Below are positions 25,135 through 36,939 of a stretch of DNA of 64,000 nucleotides, piece after piece. The notes under the pieces are model-generated. The model saw only the letters and a program-made list of their open reading frames with translations, searched no databases and was not told where the DNA came from. How positions within the stretch are numbered: the stretch's first letter is position 1; each line of letters opens with the position of its first letter. Origin of the DNA: Lenzites betulinus (Eukaryota; Basidiomycota; Agaricomycetes; Polyporales; Polyporaceae); assembly GCA_022264855.1 (NCBI GenBank), contig JABYQU010000079.1, forward strand, positions 36,080-100,079, in the 5' to 3' direction. The translations under genes and the position numbers were made by a program.

Positions 25135-25904
25135 TCGCTACTGCGACACATCTGTACACTATAGACCCCACCTTTATCACATTTCAGCATTAAACATAAT
25201 CCGAAACCGAGGGCAATATTCCTGGAGGATGGTAGATTGTGGACGCCTACCTTCGTAGTATACTGATGTCATTCGCCTTGGCATCCGACATTAGTCCAAG
25301 CTCAGATAGCACGTCGATGCGCATATTGATATGAGAGAACGGAAGCAAACATGCATGTCCATGGAGAGTACGAACCAAGTAGTATGCCCACGAGGTGCAA
25401 ATCACTTCAACTTCCCCACGGCGATGTCCTACCGGCGGTACAAGTGCTCGGATTGATCGATCTCGATCAGGGGTTGTTCATATGCCCTATAAGGTATAAT
25501 CTTATCTGATATCACACACCATAAGACACAACCGTGACGCTCTCCCAGAAATACAAATAAGCATCCCGACGTGCTGTTGGAGTGTTGATATCGCCGACCG
25601 TACGCGGTACCACATGTACAGTTGGAGCCGCGAGTACCGAGTGTCGTAGAGAGCTTCCACTGCCAAGCTCCATACATCTCGTCCTCTACGCTGTGATAAG
25701 TACCTCGCCTTCACATGGAGGTGCCTACATTGCGTGATTGCGCACGCCATCCGCGAGATCCCCATGCGTGCCTTCTAGGTGGGCGTGCTGAGAACTTCGA
25801 GGCGAACGCGCTGCAGACAATCTAGGGCGCCCAACGGGGAGAAGCGATAAGTCGAAGACTCCGTGATCCGTACAACGGTGCGCAGTGTCTACCGGCAGCG
25901 TGGG
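25135..25904. other. Convergent intergenic region, derlin / thioesterase
   Basis: About 770 bp between two convergent genes. The open frames in it have no exon-like composition and no recognisable motif. No repeat was seen. Confidence 0.35.
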
Positions 25905-26997
25905 CTACTCGACGTCCTTACCCTCGATAACGCTCTCTCCATCTTCGGAGAACTTCACGTCGTTCTGTCAGGGCAAGAGCGGTGAGACCAACGGCGCGCG
26001 GGATGGGGACCGCAGTGGTCTGCAAAAACGAAAGCACCGACCTCATGGCCCGCAGACTTGCCCACGTACTTTGTATGATCTGGAGCGGTGACGATCGGTC
26101 GGCGTGTGTACACATGCGCGCAAGCGACGCGGCGGGTGGAATTAGGACTTACGGCCGTACGCGGCGAGCTGGCCCTGCGGGTTGTAGAAGTCCACGCGGG
26201 TGTACGCAAGCGACCTGCCTGCGCGGCGCCGGGGCGCGGGCGCGCTGCGCTCAGGGACGGTGCGTACAGAGGGAAGATGGAGCGGCGTACCGATGCCAGT
26301 GACGACCGCGGTCGCGGTGAGCTCCTCGCCGGCGCGTCCAGCCGGCTTGACGAAGGAGGTGCCGATGTCGACCGACACCCCGGTCATGTACTGCCCCTTC
26401 GTCGCCACCGCGAGGGAGCCCAGCGTGTCCGTGAGGGACATGATAAGGCCGCCGTGCAAAGTCTGGGGAACGCGTTATCGCTCAACTCCACACCGGTGGG
26501 GCGGGGGACGTGTAGTATGGACGCTCACGCCGACACGGTTCACTAGAAGCAATACGTGTGAGGTATCACGTCGGTCAGGGAGCCGGGGCGCGGTCGCGAC
26601 TCTGGAAGGGCGTACGATTGTAGGGCTCAATCTTGAGCGATGCCTTGAGCAGTCCTGGCTTTGCATCGAGAATCTTGAGCTGTACAGATGAAAAGTCGGA
26701 GTCAACCTTGATGTACAGCATCATGGCGTACGTGAGGCACGACAGCACGCACGCACATTAGGGAAGCATTGCTGGTCGTGTCCTGTCAAAGAGGGTGAAG
26801 ATTGATCCCAAAGTTCGTGCGCTAGAAGCCAGTTTCGGAAGTGAGAAGGCTCACCCTTGTTCTCGACAAAAGATCGCCAGACCTGACGTCGGAGACGCGG
26901 AGGGGCACGGATGCGGTTCTAATGTCAGGATATGTTCTCGCCGGCTTGCGCAGGCCTGCATACTCACACGTCGGGTGAATCTGAGACAGGCGGCCAT
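25905..26997 (-). CDS. Hotdog-fold thioesterase (PaaI / ACOT13-like)
   Basis: Minus-strand exons give LKILDAKPGLLKASLKIEPY-N, a 14-nt microexon (LNRVG), then TLHGGLIMSLTDTLGSLAVA, VSVDIGTSFVKPAGRAGEEL and RTLAYTRVDFYNPQGQLAAY. The 3' exons read HTKYVGKSAGHE and NDVKFSEDGESVIEGKDVE-stop at 25905-25907. The HGG motif and the following Asp (SLTD) are the catalytic features of acyl-CoA thioesterases such as ACOT13. The hotdog sheet motif GTSFVKPA is present. These small enzymes hydrolyse medium and long acyl-CoAs. The 5' part (ATG proposed at 26995-26997, MAACLRFTRR, then VWRSFVENKG) is inferred from splice signals only. Length is about 180 residues. Confidence 0.82.
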
Positions 26998-28384
26998 CCT
27001 GACGCTGTGCAAATATCTGCTGCGACTTCGTAGTGTGAGACGACGGCGTGAGTAGATACTTGTGACCGGACAAGTAGTAGTACGGCAACTAAGAACAGTC
27101 CCCGGCGGACCGTACTAAATATTGCCCGTGGCGCCGGCGGGTGTGCGATTCCCACGTGGCGCGTCCTCCGAACTCCGAGTCCGGCGCTTGCTAGTAGCGT
27201 TTCTCCATGATCCTCCTGGAGCCTCGCGTCCCTGCCTTCCCATGTTCTCCCAATGCATCCTGCTTGCCTTAGCAATGATGGACCCCAATATGCCTGCCCA
27301 CGACGCAGAACACGACGCGACGGCGTTCATCACTCGTGAGTTATCGAAAGAGGGAATGCTAATACTTGGCCGGCGGGCATCCTGGGCTGCTCTGGCCAGC
27401 TCCTTGGCATCGTCGACATGCCAAATGAACGTAGCTTCCGAATCATACACGACAGCGACACCAGCACTAAAAGCTTGGCTCCGGGGTGCTCGGCCGTCGC
27501 AAAGGCTCGCCCAATGTCGATGGTCTTAGCACGGTTTTACCATCCTCGCCGCTCCGGGAACGGCATGAAAGCCTGGAGTCGAGGCGACGCCACCACTCCG
27601 GTGCGGCTGTACGGGCGCGATACTCTCGGGGAGACGCACCAAGACATCGGACCGCTATACTGACCCCCGTCGACGTCGGCGCACTAAACAGCTGCGTATC
27701 AGCCTCGCAGCGTCCGCTGGAAACGCGGGCGGGGCAAAGCTCCCATCAGAGATTGACCCTCGCAGTCGTGAGTGTGCTAAAATTTCCGACTGAATGCCGT
27801 GAGGCTTACTATTGTTGCTTTACCTATGACGATAGATCAAATCCATCGCATAGGGTCAGCATTTGGTGTTGGTGGACTGCGTGATCCGAGCCGTGGGCCG
27901 GTAGCATCCACGACTTCGCCCACGCCAGCCTCGATGCGAAGGCCCTCGTATAATGATACAGAAGCAAGCCTTGATGAACGGGTGTGTCGGAAGCTTTGCC
28001 AGGCACTACGGATGCTCTCGGAGCCGCCTTTTGAACGACGTACTACACCCGGTGCCGAATCGGGACGGAGATGGAGATCTCCGGTCTGATCTAGAAACAA
28101 AACTCTCCAGCATCGACAGCGCGGCCGCGCGCGCGGTCTGTGCGGTAAACGGCCGCTTTGTTCCCGCATGGACGAGGTACCCTCGTCGTTCACCAGGCAA
28201 CTATCCAAGTGAGTATGCTGCGCACTTCAAATCGCTGCGAGCGGGATATGCTTACAACAACAGCCTAGATTATGCTGACATTCTTAGACAAGCCGCATCC
28301 CACGGATCTCCGACACTCACCATGAGCGTTTGCTGTTCAAAACAAATTTCTTACGGCCTGTCAGGCGCAACCTGCCACATCCGG
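26998..28384. other. Gene-poor region left of the inverted duplication
   Basis: About 1.4 kb with short frames on both strands and no complete gene. One minus-strand piece has exon-like protein composition and is listed separately. The rest shows no repeat, RNA or promoter that I can support. Confidence 0.35.
27115..27541 (-). pseudogene. Fragment of an unrecognised protein gene
   Basis: Read on the minus strand, two blocks look like real protein: TIDIGRAFATAEHPGA, then after a possible intron end (TTTTAG) AGVAVVYDSEATFIWHVDDA and KELARAAQDARR. No start codon, no longer exon chain and no known motif could be joined to them. I read this as the remains of a decayed gene, or part of a gene I cannot splice. 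It lies directly outside the left arm of the inverted duplication, so duplication-related damage is possible. Confidence 0.25.
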
Positions 28385-31300
28385 ACATCCGGACGTCGGG
28401 CTCGCAGATGTACGTCCTATCATTGCGCAATATGGCTTGTCGGTAACCTGTGCGGCCCAGATTCACGGCACTGACCAATTAAAAAGGGGTGGGCAGGGTG
28501 CTTTGTGGCGCGGAACGATTAGTGCACGCGCAACGTCACCCCGTTGGCGTACAGGCGTCTTTCCCTGGATCTTTCCTTCCGCATTGTACTGCTCCGGCGT
28601 ACCCACGCATGCAAGCGGCGCACACACCAGCATTCCTTCTCCGCAGAATTTCGCAGTCGAGATGAATCTCCTGCTATCCAACCTAGCCCACTCCGCGAAC
28701 GCAGCACCTTCCTGGAGCATCGTGGACCCTCACTTTATCGCGGAACCATCACCAGTCATTGCCGCGTGTGATTTTCCATCCCCTGGGCTTCTACATGTGG
28801 GATCTGCGCCTTCTTAACATGCTGAAGACGTGAGATCTGACAATTACGCGATTCGGGTTCGCCAAGCTATACAGGTCTGTCACCCCTGCTCCGCCCGGGC
28901 CCTCAAACCGCTGCTTCTCAGCGCTTCCACGCGCACTTGCTATTCGAAGTACTCGGAAGAGCATGCCGCCGTCTCCATCCGTTCTGCGCTGTGGTGCCTG
29001 CATGAGTATATCTAGGTCAGACGTATGCTCGGACCCCCCAACAACACGTTTGCCCATTTCTTCCCCTTCCTCTTCCCCTCCTTCTTTTCCCTCCCGACCC
29101 TATCATGCCATCCGATAGCGGTGTTTCCGACGTCGTGCGAGAGGGCCACCCCTCCACACGCAGTAGCACGACAACCATCGCGCTGCCCCCTCCGGCACAG
29201 GTGCATGGCGTTCTTTCCCTCCCATACAAGCTCGAGGGCGTGTCGCAAAATGTATCCACCGCTACTTCGTCGATTTCGGATGGGGAGAGCGATCTCGACC
29301 TGGAGAAGACCGGCATGTCATGGCAGGGCTACCTTGACGACGAGCTGCCAGAGAAGACACAGGGCCACTGGGTTCGGAACCTCCGCTTCCAGGTCTTCTC
29401 ATTATATCGCAGGCTCTTCGGCATCGTCTTCGTCACCAACATGGCGGTATTCATCGCGACCTGCGTCCAGGGTGGCGTAGAGGGGGCTGACGCGCAGTTC
29501 CTGGGCAAGGTCGCTATCGCCAACATCTTCGTGGCTATCCTCATGCGGCAGGACTATGTCATCAACGCGTTCTTCACTGTTGCCTGCGCTGCGCCGCAAT
29601 CGTGAGTGCTGCCGTTGTATGCTCGTGTCTATCTTTATCTGACGTACTGTTCCAGGTGGCCCCTCTGGATCCGCCGCATTCTTGCCCGCGTCTACGCGAT
29701 TGGAGGGAGTGAGTGTCCATAACCGCCGCCGGGGCTAAGTTGCTAACGCGCATGCATCTAGTCCACTCGGGATGCGGCGTGAGCGGCACCGTCTGGCTTA
29801 TCCTCTTCGCTGCCCAGGCCACGCGCCAGTTCTTGAGGAAGGATCACGTAAGTCTCGGAGCCTTTGCGGACGTGGTGCGGTCATACTCATCTGCGCAATA
29901 GATCACCGTTCCTACTTTAGTGTTCACCTACCTCATCCTGGCGCTGCTTGTTGGGATCCTGGTCTTTGCGCACCCGAAGATGCGCGTCCGCCGCCACGAC
30001 ACGTTTGAGGCGACGCACCGTTTCTTGGGCTGGACTGCGATCGCGCTCGTGTGGTGCCTGGTACGCTTCTCCGCCAGCTCCTATGCTGCGACGAAGGCTT
30101 ATCCGCTGCTGCACAGATCATGTTCCTCATCAACGACTACAGGGGAGACGGTCAGACCTTGGGCCAGGCGGCCGTGCGGTCGCCGCCCTTCTGGCTAGTG
30201 CTCATCATGACGTGCTCCATCATACTTCCCTGGCTCCGCCTCCGCCAGGTCCCTGTACGATCCGAGGTCCTTTCGAACCACTGTGTCCGGCTGCACTTCG
30301 ACTATGGTGGGCATCCATGTGATTAGCAACCTCGCGCTTCCCAACTAATTGCATCCATCTCGCAGTGGACACATTCCCCGGCCACTTTACGCGGATGTCC
30401 GTCAGCCCGCTCACCGAGTGGCACTCCTTCGCCACCATATCTATCCCCGGACAGAAGGGCTACTCAGCCGTCGTCTCACGCGCCGGCGACTGGACGAGCG
30501 ACCGAATTGCAAACCCACCGACGAAGCTCTGGGTCCGCGGCGTCCCCTGCTATGGAGTCGTGCGCGTCACACCGCTATTCCGCCGTGTGCTCCTCGTCGC
30601 CACCGGCAGTGGCATCGGCCCGATCGCTCCTGTGCTCTTCGCCAAGAAGACGCAGCTGCAGCTACTCTGGACGGCCCCGGCCGTCCGCAAGACGTTCGGC
30701 GATAAGCTCGTTGACTCCCTCATTGAGGCGAACCCGACCGCGGTCATCTACGGTAAGCAAAGCATCAACAATCTTGATATCTTCGTGTGAACAATGTCGG
30801 CGGTAATACTGACCGCGTTGCTGCGTGCAGATACGCGCGAGCACGGCAAGCCGGACATGGTGAAGCTCACGTACCGCATGGTGCGGGAGTTCAACGCGGA
30901 GGCGGTGGTGATCATCTCCAACGAGCCGCTTACGAAGAAGGTCGTGTACGGTATGATGAGCCGGGGCATCCCTGCGTTCGGGGCTATCTGGGACTCGTGA
31001 ACGGCCCATTGCCGGCGCGCTGTATGACCACTTACCATTACCATTAGTCTCCGCCTTGCAAAGGCGGCACTGTATAGTCTACTACGGCCTTCCACGTTGC
31101 GCATCATAGACTAGACGCCCCTCCAGTATGTATTCTACAATATGCCATCTTAGAGTTCGTATATCATCCGATTGCCCATTGTAAATCGACTGCTGCTGAG
31201 TGCAGCTCTTGTGATGAAAGGTTTCCTCCAAATGGGGTTTTGCGGTCTGCTGTTGTAGCCGCACTCGCGATCCATTGCTAGGTGCCAGCTGCCACCACTC

Positions 31301-31530
31301 CGCGGCAAATACCTTGGCGCTAGACCATCATTTAGACTGCACAAGGCTGACGCTCGGTGGCGCCCACATCTACACACCGTCGATCACATAGACTACTCAT
31401 AGACTGCCCTCGTGAACAGCGACACCTGCCAAAATAGGCTACACACCGCACACCGCTTACTTGCATGGTATGAACAAGGCTCACGAGTCACCGGTGGGCC
31501 AGGGTCAGCTGTTCCTTCATTCCGGGCCTA
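28385..31530 (+). repeat. Left arm of a ~3.1-kb inverted segmental duplication
   Basis: This segment is repeated in inverted orientation at 44845-47905. Outer anchors include ATGTACGTCCTAT (28408) matched by its reverse complement near 47880. On the other side, TTCATTCCGGGCC (31517-31529) is matched near 44855. The arm contains one whole oxidoreductase gene with about 700 bp of upstream and 500 bp of downstream DNA. Identity is patchy: about 80-85% in flanks, first exon and some introns, but near-complete at about 29340-29848 and over much of 30366-31010. Confidence 0.85.
29105..31000 (+). CDS. Membrane FAD/NAD(P)-oxidoreductase, TmpA / ferric-reductase-like, copy 1
   Basis: The protein starts MPSDSGVSDVVREGHPSTRS with a cytosolic Ser/Thr-rich region, then KTQGHWVRNLRFQVFSLYRR. 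Several membrane helices follow: LFGIVFVTNMAVFIATCVQG, GKVAIANIFVAILMRQDYVI, SGCGVSGTVWLILFAAQATR and LVFTYLILALLVGILVFAHP. The soluble C-terminal half resembles FAD and NAD(P) domains of flavin reductases: FPGHFTRMSVSPLTEWHSFA, then the nucleotide-binding RVLLVATGSGIGPIAPVLFA, and LTYRMVREFNAEAVVIISNE. It ends GIPAFGAIWDS. This is the arrangement of the fungal TmpA-like membrane flavoprotein group (Aspergillus TmpA affects conidiation). The usual bis-histidine heme pattern of ferric reductases is not obvious, so it may not be a true metalloreductase. The ATG follows a TATATCTA box (about 29005) that is conserved in copy 2. Confidence 0.75.
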
Positions 31531-31743
31531 GTGCCAGCCACGGTGCTCGTGACTAACATTTCCTCAAAACCTAGACTCCACGGCCAAACATACCGGGCCC
31601 GAATCGGTGCTTTCGGCACGAAAGACTATCAGAGCAAGGTCGCGGGAGAAGAGAGCGGTGGGTTTGAGCTACTGATTAACATACAATACAGCCAATCATC
31701 CATTCATGGAACAGTCGTACAAGTTACACCTAGAGACAACCTC

Positions 31744-33256
31744 TCATTGGGTCGCGCTGGGACGGATAGCCTGCGCGACCGGCCACTTGTCGTAATAGCC
31801 AACCGCCGGGTGGCCGAAAGAGCTGTAGCTCGTCCCGTCGCCCTGTGTCACCACGTGAGTGGAGTTCTTTTCGTTGCAGGATGCTTTAGACGTACGATGA
31901 ACCCGGTCGGGAAGCCGGCCTCGAACGGCACCGCGTCCTCGATCTTCTTGATGTGCGCGTCGGTGAGCGCGACGTTGAGCGCCTCGATGTTACCTTGCAG
32001 GTGCTCGACCTTGCGCCCGCCGATAATGGGGAACACGAAAGGCACCTTCTGCATCACGTACGCGATCGCGACTATACGATAGCCACACACGTGTGTCAGC
32101 ATATTTTTCGAAAGTAGAGTGTGGAAGAGCGTAGCTGACCGGCTTGGATGTTGGACACGCCGACCTCGGCGGCGATCTCCTCGAGCACGCCAGCAACCTT
32201 CTTCTGCGTCTCGTCGCGCTCCCAGTTCATGCCCGTGATCGGGTTCTGACGTCCTGCGCGTCACACGTGTGTTAGCAGGTCGTTCGCGCACATCATCGTC
32301 TTGCAAGAGGCTGCGTACCCTTCTCGCCCGTCTGGCGACGGCGCTCCTCCTCCGCGTCCGAGCGGATCTTCCCGCCAGCGAGGACGTTCCAGGGGGCGAG
32401 CGCCATTCCGTGTGCGCGCGCCAAGGGAATGATCTCGCGCTCGAAGTCGCGCTGGAGGACGCTCCACGCGCCCTGGTAGATGACGAACGGCGTCTTGCCG
32501 GTCAGACGAGCGTAGGTGTTGGCTTGGGCAACGATCCATGCGGGGGTATCGGATATGCCCTAGTCATGGGATCAGTCGCGCTGTATACTCTGGGAGAGGT
32601 AAGCACTCACGAGGTATAGGACCTTTCCGGAGGCGACGATGTTATGAAGGCCGTTCATAACTTCCTCGATGCTGGTGGCGTAGTCCCACTACAATAATGC
32701 ATGCTTTAGTAATACATTAAAGGAATAAACTGCGTATACATACCCAGTGGACGTAGAGGATGTCGATATACGACGTCCTGAGGTTCTTCAAGGACTGTTC
32801 GACGGAGAGGTGCATGGACTTGAGGTTGTTACCGATGTACGACGACTTCTGCTTGATGTCATTCCTGCCCATCACAAACGGGGAGGTGTACTGTATACGG
32901 AAACTCGTCAGCCCCATCCAGAGACAAAGCGACAGCGTCATAACCTTCGTCGCGATGACCATCTGGTCGCGGATGCCGCGCTCCTCCATCCACTCGCCGA
33001 TGAACTGCTCGGACGTGCCGCTCTGGTAGTTGTTCGCGGTGTCGATGAAATTGCCGCCGGCGTCGTAGAACGCGTCGAGCAGCTTGAAGCTGCTCTCCTT
33101 GTTCATCTCACCCAAGCCAATGGCGTGCCACTTATCGCCGATGCTCATTCCACCGAGGCACAGCGGGGAGACGTGCACGCCGGCCAGGCTGGAGAGTTGG
33201 CGATGGTGACCGAGCTTGGTCTGGGGCGGTGGGGGTCTCTGAAAGAATGCTGACAT
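31744..33256 (-). CDS. Aldo-keto reductase, aryl-alcohol dehydrogenase type (AKR9)
   Basis: The minus-strand start (ATG at 33254-33256) reads MSAFFQRPPPPQTKLGHHRQ. Then come LAGVHVSPLCLGGMSIGDKW, FYDAGGNFIDTANNYQSGTS (with the AKR D and Y catalytic residues), DQMVIATKV (catalytic K), and LKNLRTSYIDILYVHW (catalytic H). The barrel continues SIEEVMNGLHNIVASGKVLY, VIYQGAWSVLQRDFEREIIP, ALAPWNVLAGGKI and VAIAYVMQKVPFVFPIIGGR. The NADPH-binding tail reads KVEHLQGNIEALNVALTDAH. The end is DKWPVAQAIRPSATQ-stop. Such AAD enzymes interconvert aryl aldehydes and alcohols in white-rot fungi and feed extracellular aryl-alcohol oxidase and peroxidase chemistry. Length (about 385 residues) is normal and all four catalytic residues are present. 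Confidence 0.92.
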
Positions 33257-34359
33257 GGTGGAACTGTGGTTTAGGCTTCTTGAAAGGTAGTGAGAGATGA
33301 GTGGATGCTGCAGACACCTCAAAGCTCCTCGTATATATACCCCCCAGGGCGCTAACCCACCACCGGACGATTGTGTCTCAAGATTCACTCACCGACAATA
33401 CGTAGGGAGATGGAAGACTCCCGGTTCGGGATATCCAGGCTGCGCGCTTACACGGTCAATCGCTCTCAGGAGGTGACGCGGCCGTGCGGGAACGGTAGTA
33501 GCCTGCGTGCTGCGATCCGCTAGAGAAGTTCCATTGACGTTCATCGTGACCTCTCAGCCTTCCGCTCGTTTCTGCATCTGCATAGCAATTTGACGCCTAC
33601 GATAGGGCCAAGTAGCATACACCTTTGAGGGTGCATAGAGTCTGAAGTTGAACTGGGTATCGTCGATTGAGTCTTGACGACGACACTGCCCACACAACGA
33701 GAGTCCGGGAGGCGCGGCGCTTTGTGTGGGTCTCAGGCACCGAGTACGTCTGGTGTTCATCGACAAATTCCATTGATGAGTTCTGGGCCGATCATATGGT
33801 TTGCCAGTACGTACGAGCACCCACGGCACAGAGCTGCGGCATGGGCAGGTGTGCCGTCCATACGCGCGTCCCATGCCGCTTGACGTTCCGCGATGCAAGA
33901 CTGTGTAGTACAGATTGCACAGTATACAGGCGAGCGGCATGCTAACGCCTACAGCCTACGGCGTCGGACAAACGGCTCTGACGTGTGTGCCATAGCCTGA
34001 GATTCCGCGAACGGTGGAGGGCTAAATATTGATGTAAGCGATTGTATCGCACGAGTCACTGGTATCCGGGGCTATCACTCACAACGGTGTTGTTTTGAGA
34101 TGACAGGAGGGGGTCATACGCAGGTCTCTTACCCCGAATGAAACAGTATGATTATCGGCTACATGGAGGTGGGTCGGAGAGCAGCGGTGAGCCCGAGCTC
34201 GGACTTCTCCGGGTCGCGTTCCAGCGTCTAGGACCCACACAATCCTTCCGGGCCGCTCTGCCGACGTGTCGCGGTGTCGCCACAAGCTTCAAGCTCTCTC
34301 TCCTTCTCCTCGGTCCTCGGCTCTCCTCCCGCGTTGCATTCCTCTCCAGCCCGCCCACG
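33257..34359. other. Divergent intergenic region, AKR / EAF7
   Basis: About 1.1 kb between two divergent genes. It holds the TATA box of the AKR gene. The open frames within (for example 33554-33940) have no recognisable protein features. The 200 bp before the EAF7 ATG are pyrimidine-rich. Confidence 0.4.
33332..33339 (-). promoter_or_regulatory. TATA box of the aldo-keto reductase gene
   Basis: TATATATA, self-complementary, sits 76 bp upstream of the AKR start codon. A strong TATA box fits an inducible stress or aryl-compound response gene. Confidence 0.5.
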
Positions 34360-35309
34360 ATGTCCACAGAGATGGAGGTGGACGACAACATAACGCCCCC
34401 CGAACTGCGCTGGCTCGACACCGTCGAGGGCGAGATCGCCTTCTTCCGCTCGCTCATGCGCGCGCGCCCCGTCGGCATTCACCGCCACTTCCACGTCCTC
34501 ACCATGCGCAACGCCATCCTACGCGACACCGGCCAGCTCGTCGCCATCGACGACCTCTGGGCGAAGCTCCGCACCTGCTACGACCTCGACATCCTCGAGA
34601 GCATCGTGAGTCCCGCCCGCGCCTCCCCACGCGCCCGATCATTGTTCACAGGCCGCGTCCCGCCTCTTCTCGGCCTCTGCACGGTCGCCCTCACAGGAAG
34701 CAGACGGGTACCACCTCCCGGGCGAGAGCCCCTCCAGCACGCCGCCGCTCCCTGTGCGCTCGCCGTCGCCCTCGGATAACCTCTCCATGCACCCCTTCTT
34801 TCGCCACGAATATACCCTGCCACAGGACGAGGCGCTGGACGCGATCGTTTCTACGCGCCGCATGCGCGCGTCGGCATCCCTGCCCTCCTCACCACCTGCA
34901 CCTTCACCAGTCACACATACGAGATCCGGGCGCGGCGGCCGCAGAGGGAAGGGAAAGCTCAAGCACATGGCGGGTTTGGTTGGTGGGGACAGCGACAGCA
35001 GCGCGCTAACTCAGGAGAGCGGTGACGAGAGCGTGGTGCCAACACCACGAGATAGCGTTGCGACTGGGACTGACGCAGGGACGGAATATGCGGAGGATGA
35101 AGAGGAGGCCAGACAATCCCCAGGTATGTTGTCACCCTCTGTCCGCGTATATGGAGGACCGTACTCATATGCTGTGACTGGCACAAGCTGCGTCGGCCGC
35201 TTCCAAACCTCGAAAAGGCACGAAAGGTTCAAGACGAGGTTCCGGTGGCGCTCGCGGGAGGGGCGCGTCAACAGCAGGATCGCGCGGTGCAAGGAAGAAA
35301 AAGAAATAA
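34360..35309 (+). CDS. EAF7: Eaf7 / MRGBP-type subunit of the NuA4 histone acetyltransferase
   Basis: From the ATG at 34360 the first exon reads MSTEMEVDDNITPPELRWLD and then VEGEIAFFRSLMRARPVGIH and LRDTGQLVAIDDLWAKLRTC. This is the complete CT20/Eaf7 domain that joins NuA4 to its MRG-domain partner. After an intron, a Ser/Pro-rich segment (YHLPGESPSSTPPLPVR) and an acidic stretch follow. The last exon, after an intron ending at about 35187, reads ASAASKPRKGTKGSRRGSGG and ends ARKKKK-stop, a strongly basic nuclear-localisation-like tail. Two in-frame acceptors are possible for intron 1 (about 34650 and 34698), differing by 15 residues. Length is about 270 residues. Confidence 0.85.
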
Positions 35310-35607
35310 TCCTACAGCCGCCACCTTCCGTGTTCGCACCTCATGTTGTATCTACATTCCCTGTAATATCGTGCGGCCTTGTATATCATTCTCCTTCCAC
35401 GGCCTGACGGATGGGTGTAGAGTTCGTCCGAAACAGAGGATATGCATAACCCATGTGTGTGGTCTGTTATCGTTTTGTCGACATGACATACGCATACATA
35501 TGAAGACAACAACGCCTACGCATGGCGTCGTAAGCAGATGGCATGGCATGACTTCCATCCATACTCCCATCGCACCGCGGCCGCCTCTCCCAAAGCTCGA
35601 AGGATGA

Positions 35608-36509
35608 TTAAGCGCGCGCAGCCTCAATCCGCCTGCGAGCAACTTGCCGCCTGTTGAGACCAGCGAGTGATGGGACAACGTCCTTGTCCTTGGCCCGCTC
35701 AACCTCGGTGTCGTTCGCCGCGAGGATGATCTCAACGTGACAAGGGTGACCCTGGTAAGGGTTGATACGACCGTGCGCACGGTATGTGCGACGGCGGGTT
35801 TTCTATCCAAACCAAACAATTCGCCATGAGCGGTCAATATTCACGATGAAGGAAGTAATCCACGCACGGGGGCCTGCTGCACAACAATGTTCTTGATGAC
35901 GAGGTCCTCGACGTCAAGGTTTTTCGCGTCCGCGTTCGACTCGGCGTTCTTCAGGAGGCGGAGGACGAACTTGACAGACTTCTCGGGCCAACGACCTTCC
36001 CGTTGCGCCCGTGTAAGGAGCCTGACACGAGCGCAGATCAACCGAACATGACGCACCCTGAGTCGCCTTGAACTGCTTGGCCTGGCTCGCGCGGCCAACA
36101 CCACCAGCGAAACGGCGGAAGGGGATGATCTGCTTGTGGTCCTTAACATCGGCGAGGTAGGTGTATGCCTTCGTGAGCTTGAGACCTGCGACGCGAACCC
36201 ATCCTTCAGTCTCTCCCGACACTTCCTCCCAACAATCCGAGCCACTGACCGGTCAAGGCAGCCGCGACCTCGCGCATGTTCTTGAAGTGCGTCCGGAGGT
36301 ACTCGCCGCGCGAGCGGGAGGCTGCAAACGTACCAGACACACCATCAGTCCCTGCCCGTATATCCAAGCGTAACTTCCGCCTCTCTGAACGCACTTTTCT
36401 CGGGGTTCGTAGCAGTGGCGGCGGCGGCGTAGCGAACTGCGTGGTGAAACGTCTAGCATCAGCATTCCCCCGTCCTACGCACGAGCATAATTCTGGCCTA
36501 CGCACCCAT
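35608..36509 (-). CDS. RPL17: Ribosomal protein L17 (uL22), cytosolic 60S
   Basis: The first exon is only ATG plus one base (36507-36509 onward). It is joined over an intron to [14 protein letters not shown], then [60 protein letters not shown] and [20 protein letters not shown]. The 3' part reads [57 protein letters not shown] and [18 protein letters not shown]. This is a full-length uL22 of about 185 residues, which lines the peptide exit tunnel. An intron immediately after the start codon is typical of fungal ribosomal protein genes and often aids expression. Confidence 0.95.
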
Positions 36510-36939
36510 CTTGAAGTCTTGAGTTTGTCGTTCCCGATCCGGGTCGCCAGTATCGTGCGGTATGAGGGGGGAGAGGTGGCTGAACTCTATTTTTCAGAAC
36601 TTGCCAGTTGCACTCGGCGAGTGCCGGAGTCGGCGCCAAATGTCACACTTTCGCATCACGTCACGCTACCTTCAGCCTACTTTAGCGCTCGCCCAGCCCT
36701 CGAGTCTTGAAAGCTTGACACCCTAGTTCTGCCCGGCTTTACAGCTGTATTTTTTGGTTACACATAATGAACTGGCTCATTCATTTTGAAATGCTCTCAG
36801 GGCCGGAGGATAGGTATAGTATTCAAACTCGATCGAGCAAGTTGTTGAAGACTATACACACTGATAGCTTTGAGAAAAACTTGCTGTACGATGTCGTACA
36901 GACACTATGCGTATATTAGAAAGATGTCCGTAAAAATCT
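36510..36939. other. Intergenic region between RPL17 and an unrecognised gene
   Basis: About 430 bp that hold the RPL17 promoter and the 3' end of the next minus-strand gene. A TATTTTTTGGTTACACATAATG stretch lies near 36750. Nothing else was seen. Confidence 0.35.

Noticed and set aside
29025..29480. Overlapping frame starting at ATGCTCGG upstream of oxidoreductase copy 1
   Set aside because: It is in a different frame from the membrane protein, and the same ATGCTCGG leader in copy 2 leads to an unrelated short frame. It is probably 5' leader.
22124..33256. A lignocellulose or secondary-metabolite gene cluster
   Set aside because: GH131, the thioesterase, the oxidoreductase and AKR are spaced by unrelated genes. 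No synthase, transporter or regulator typical of a cluster is present.
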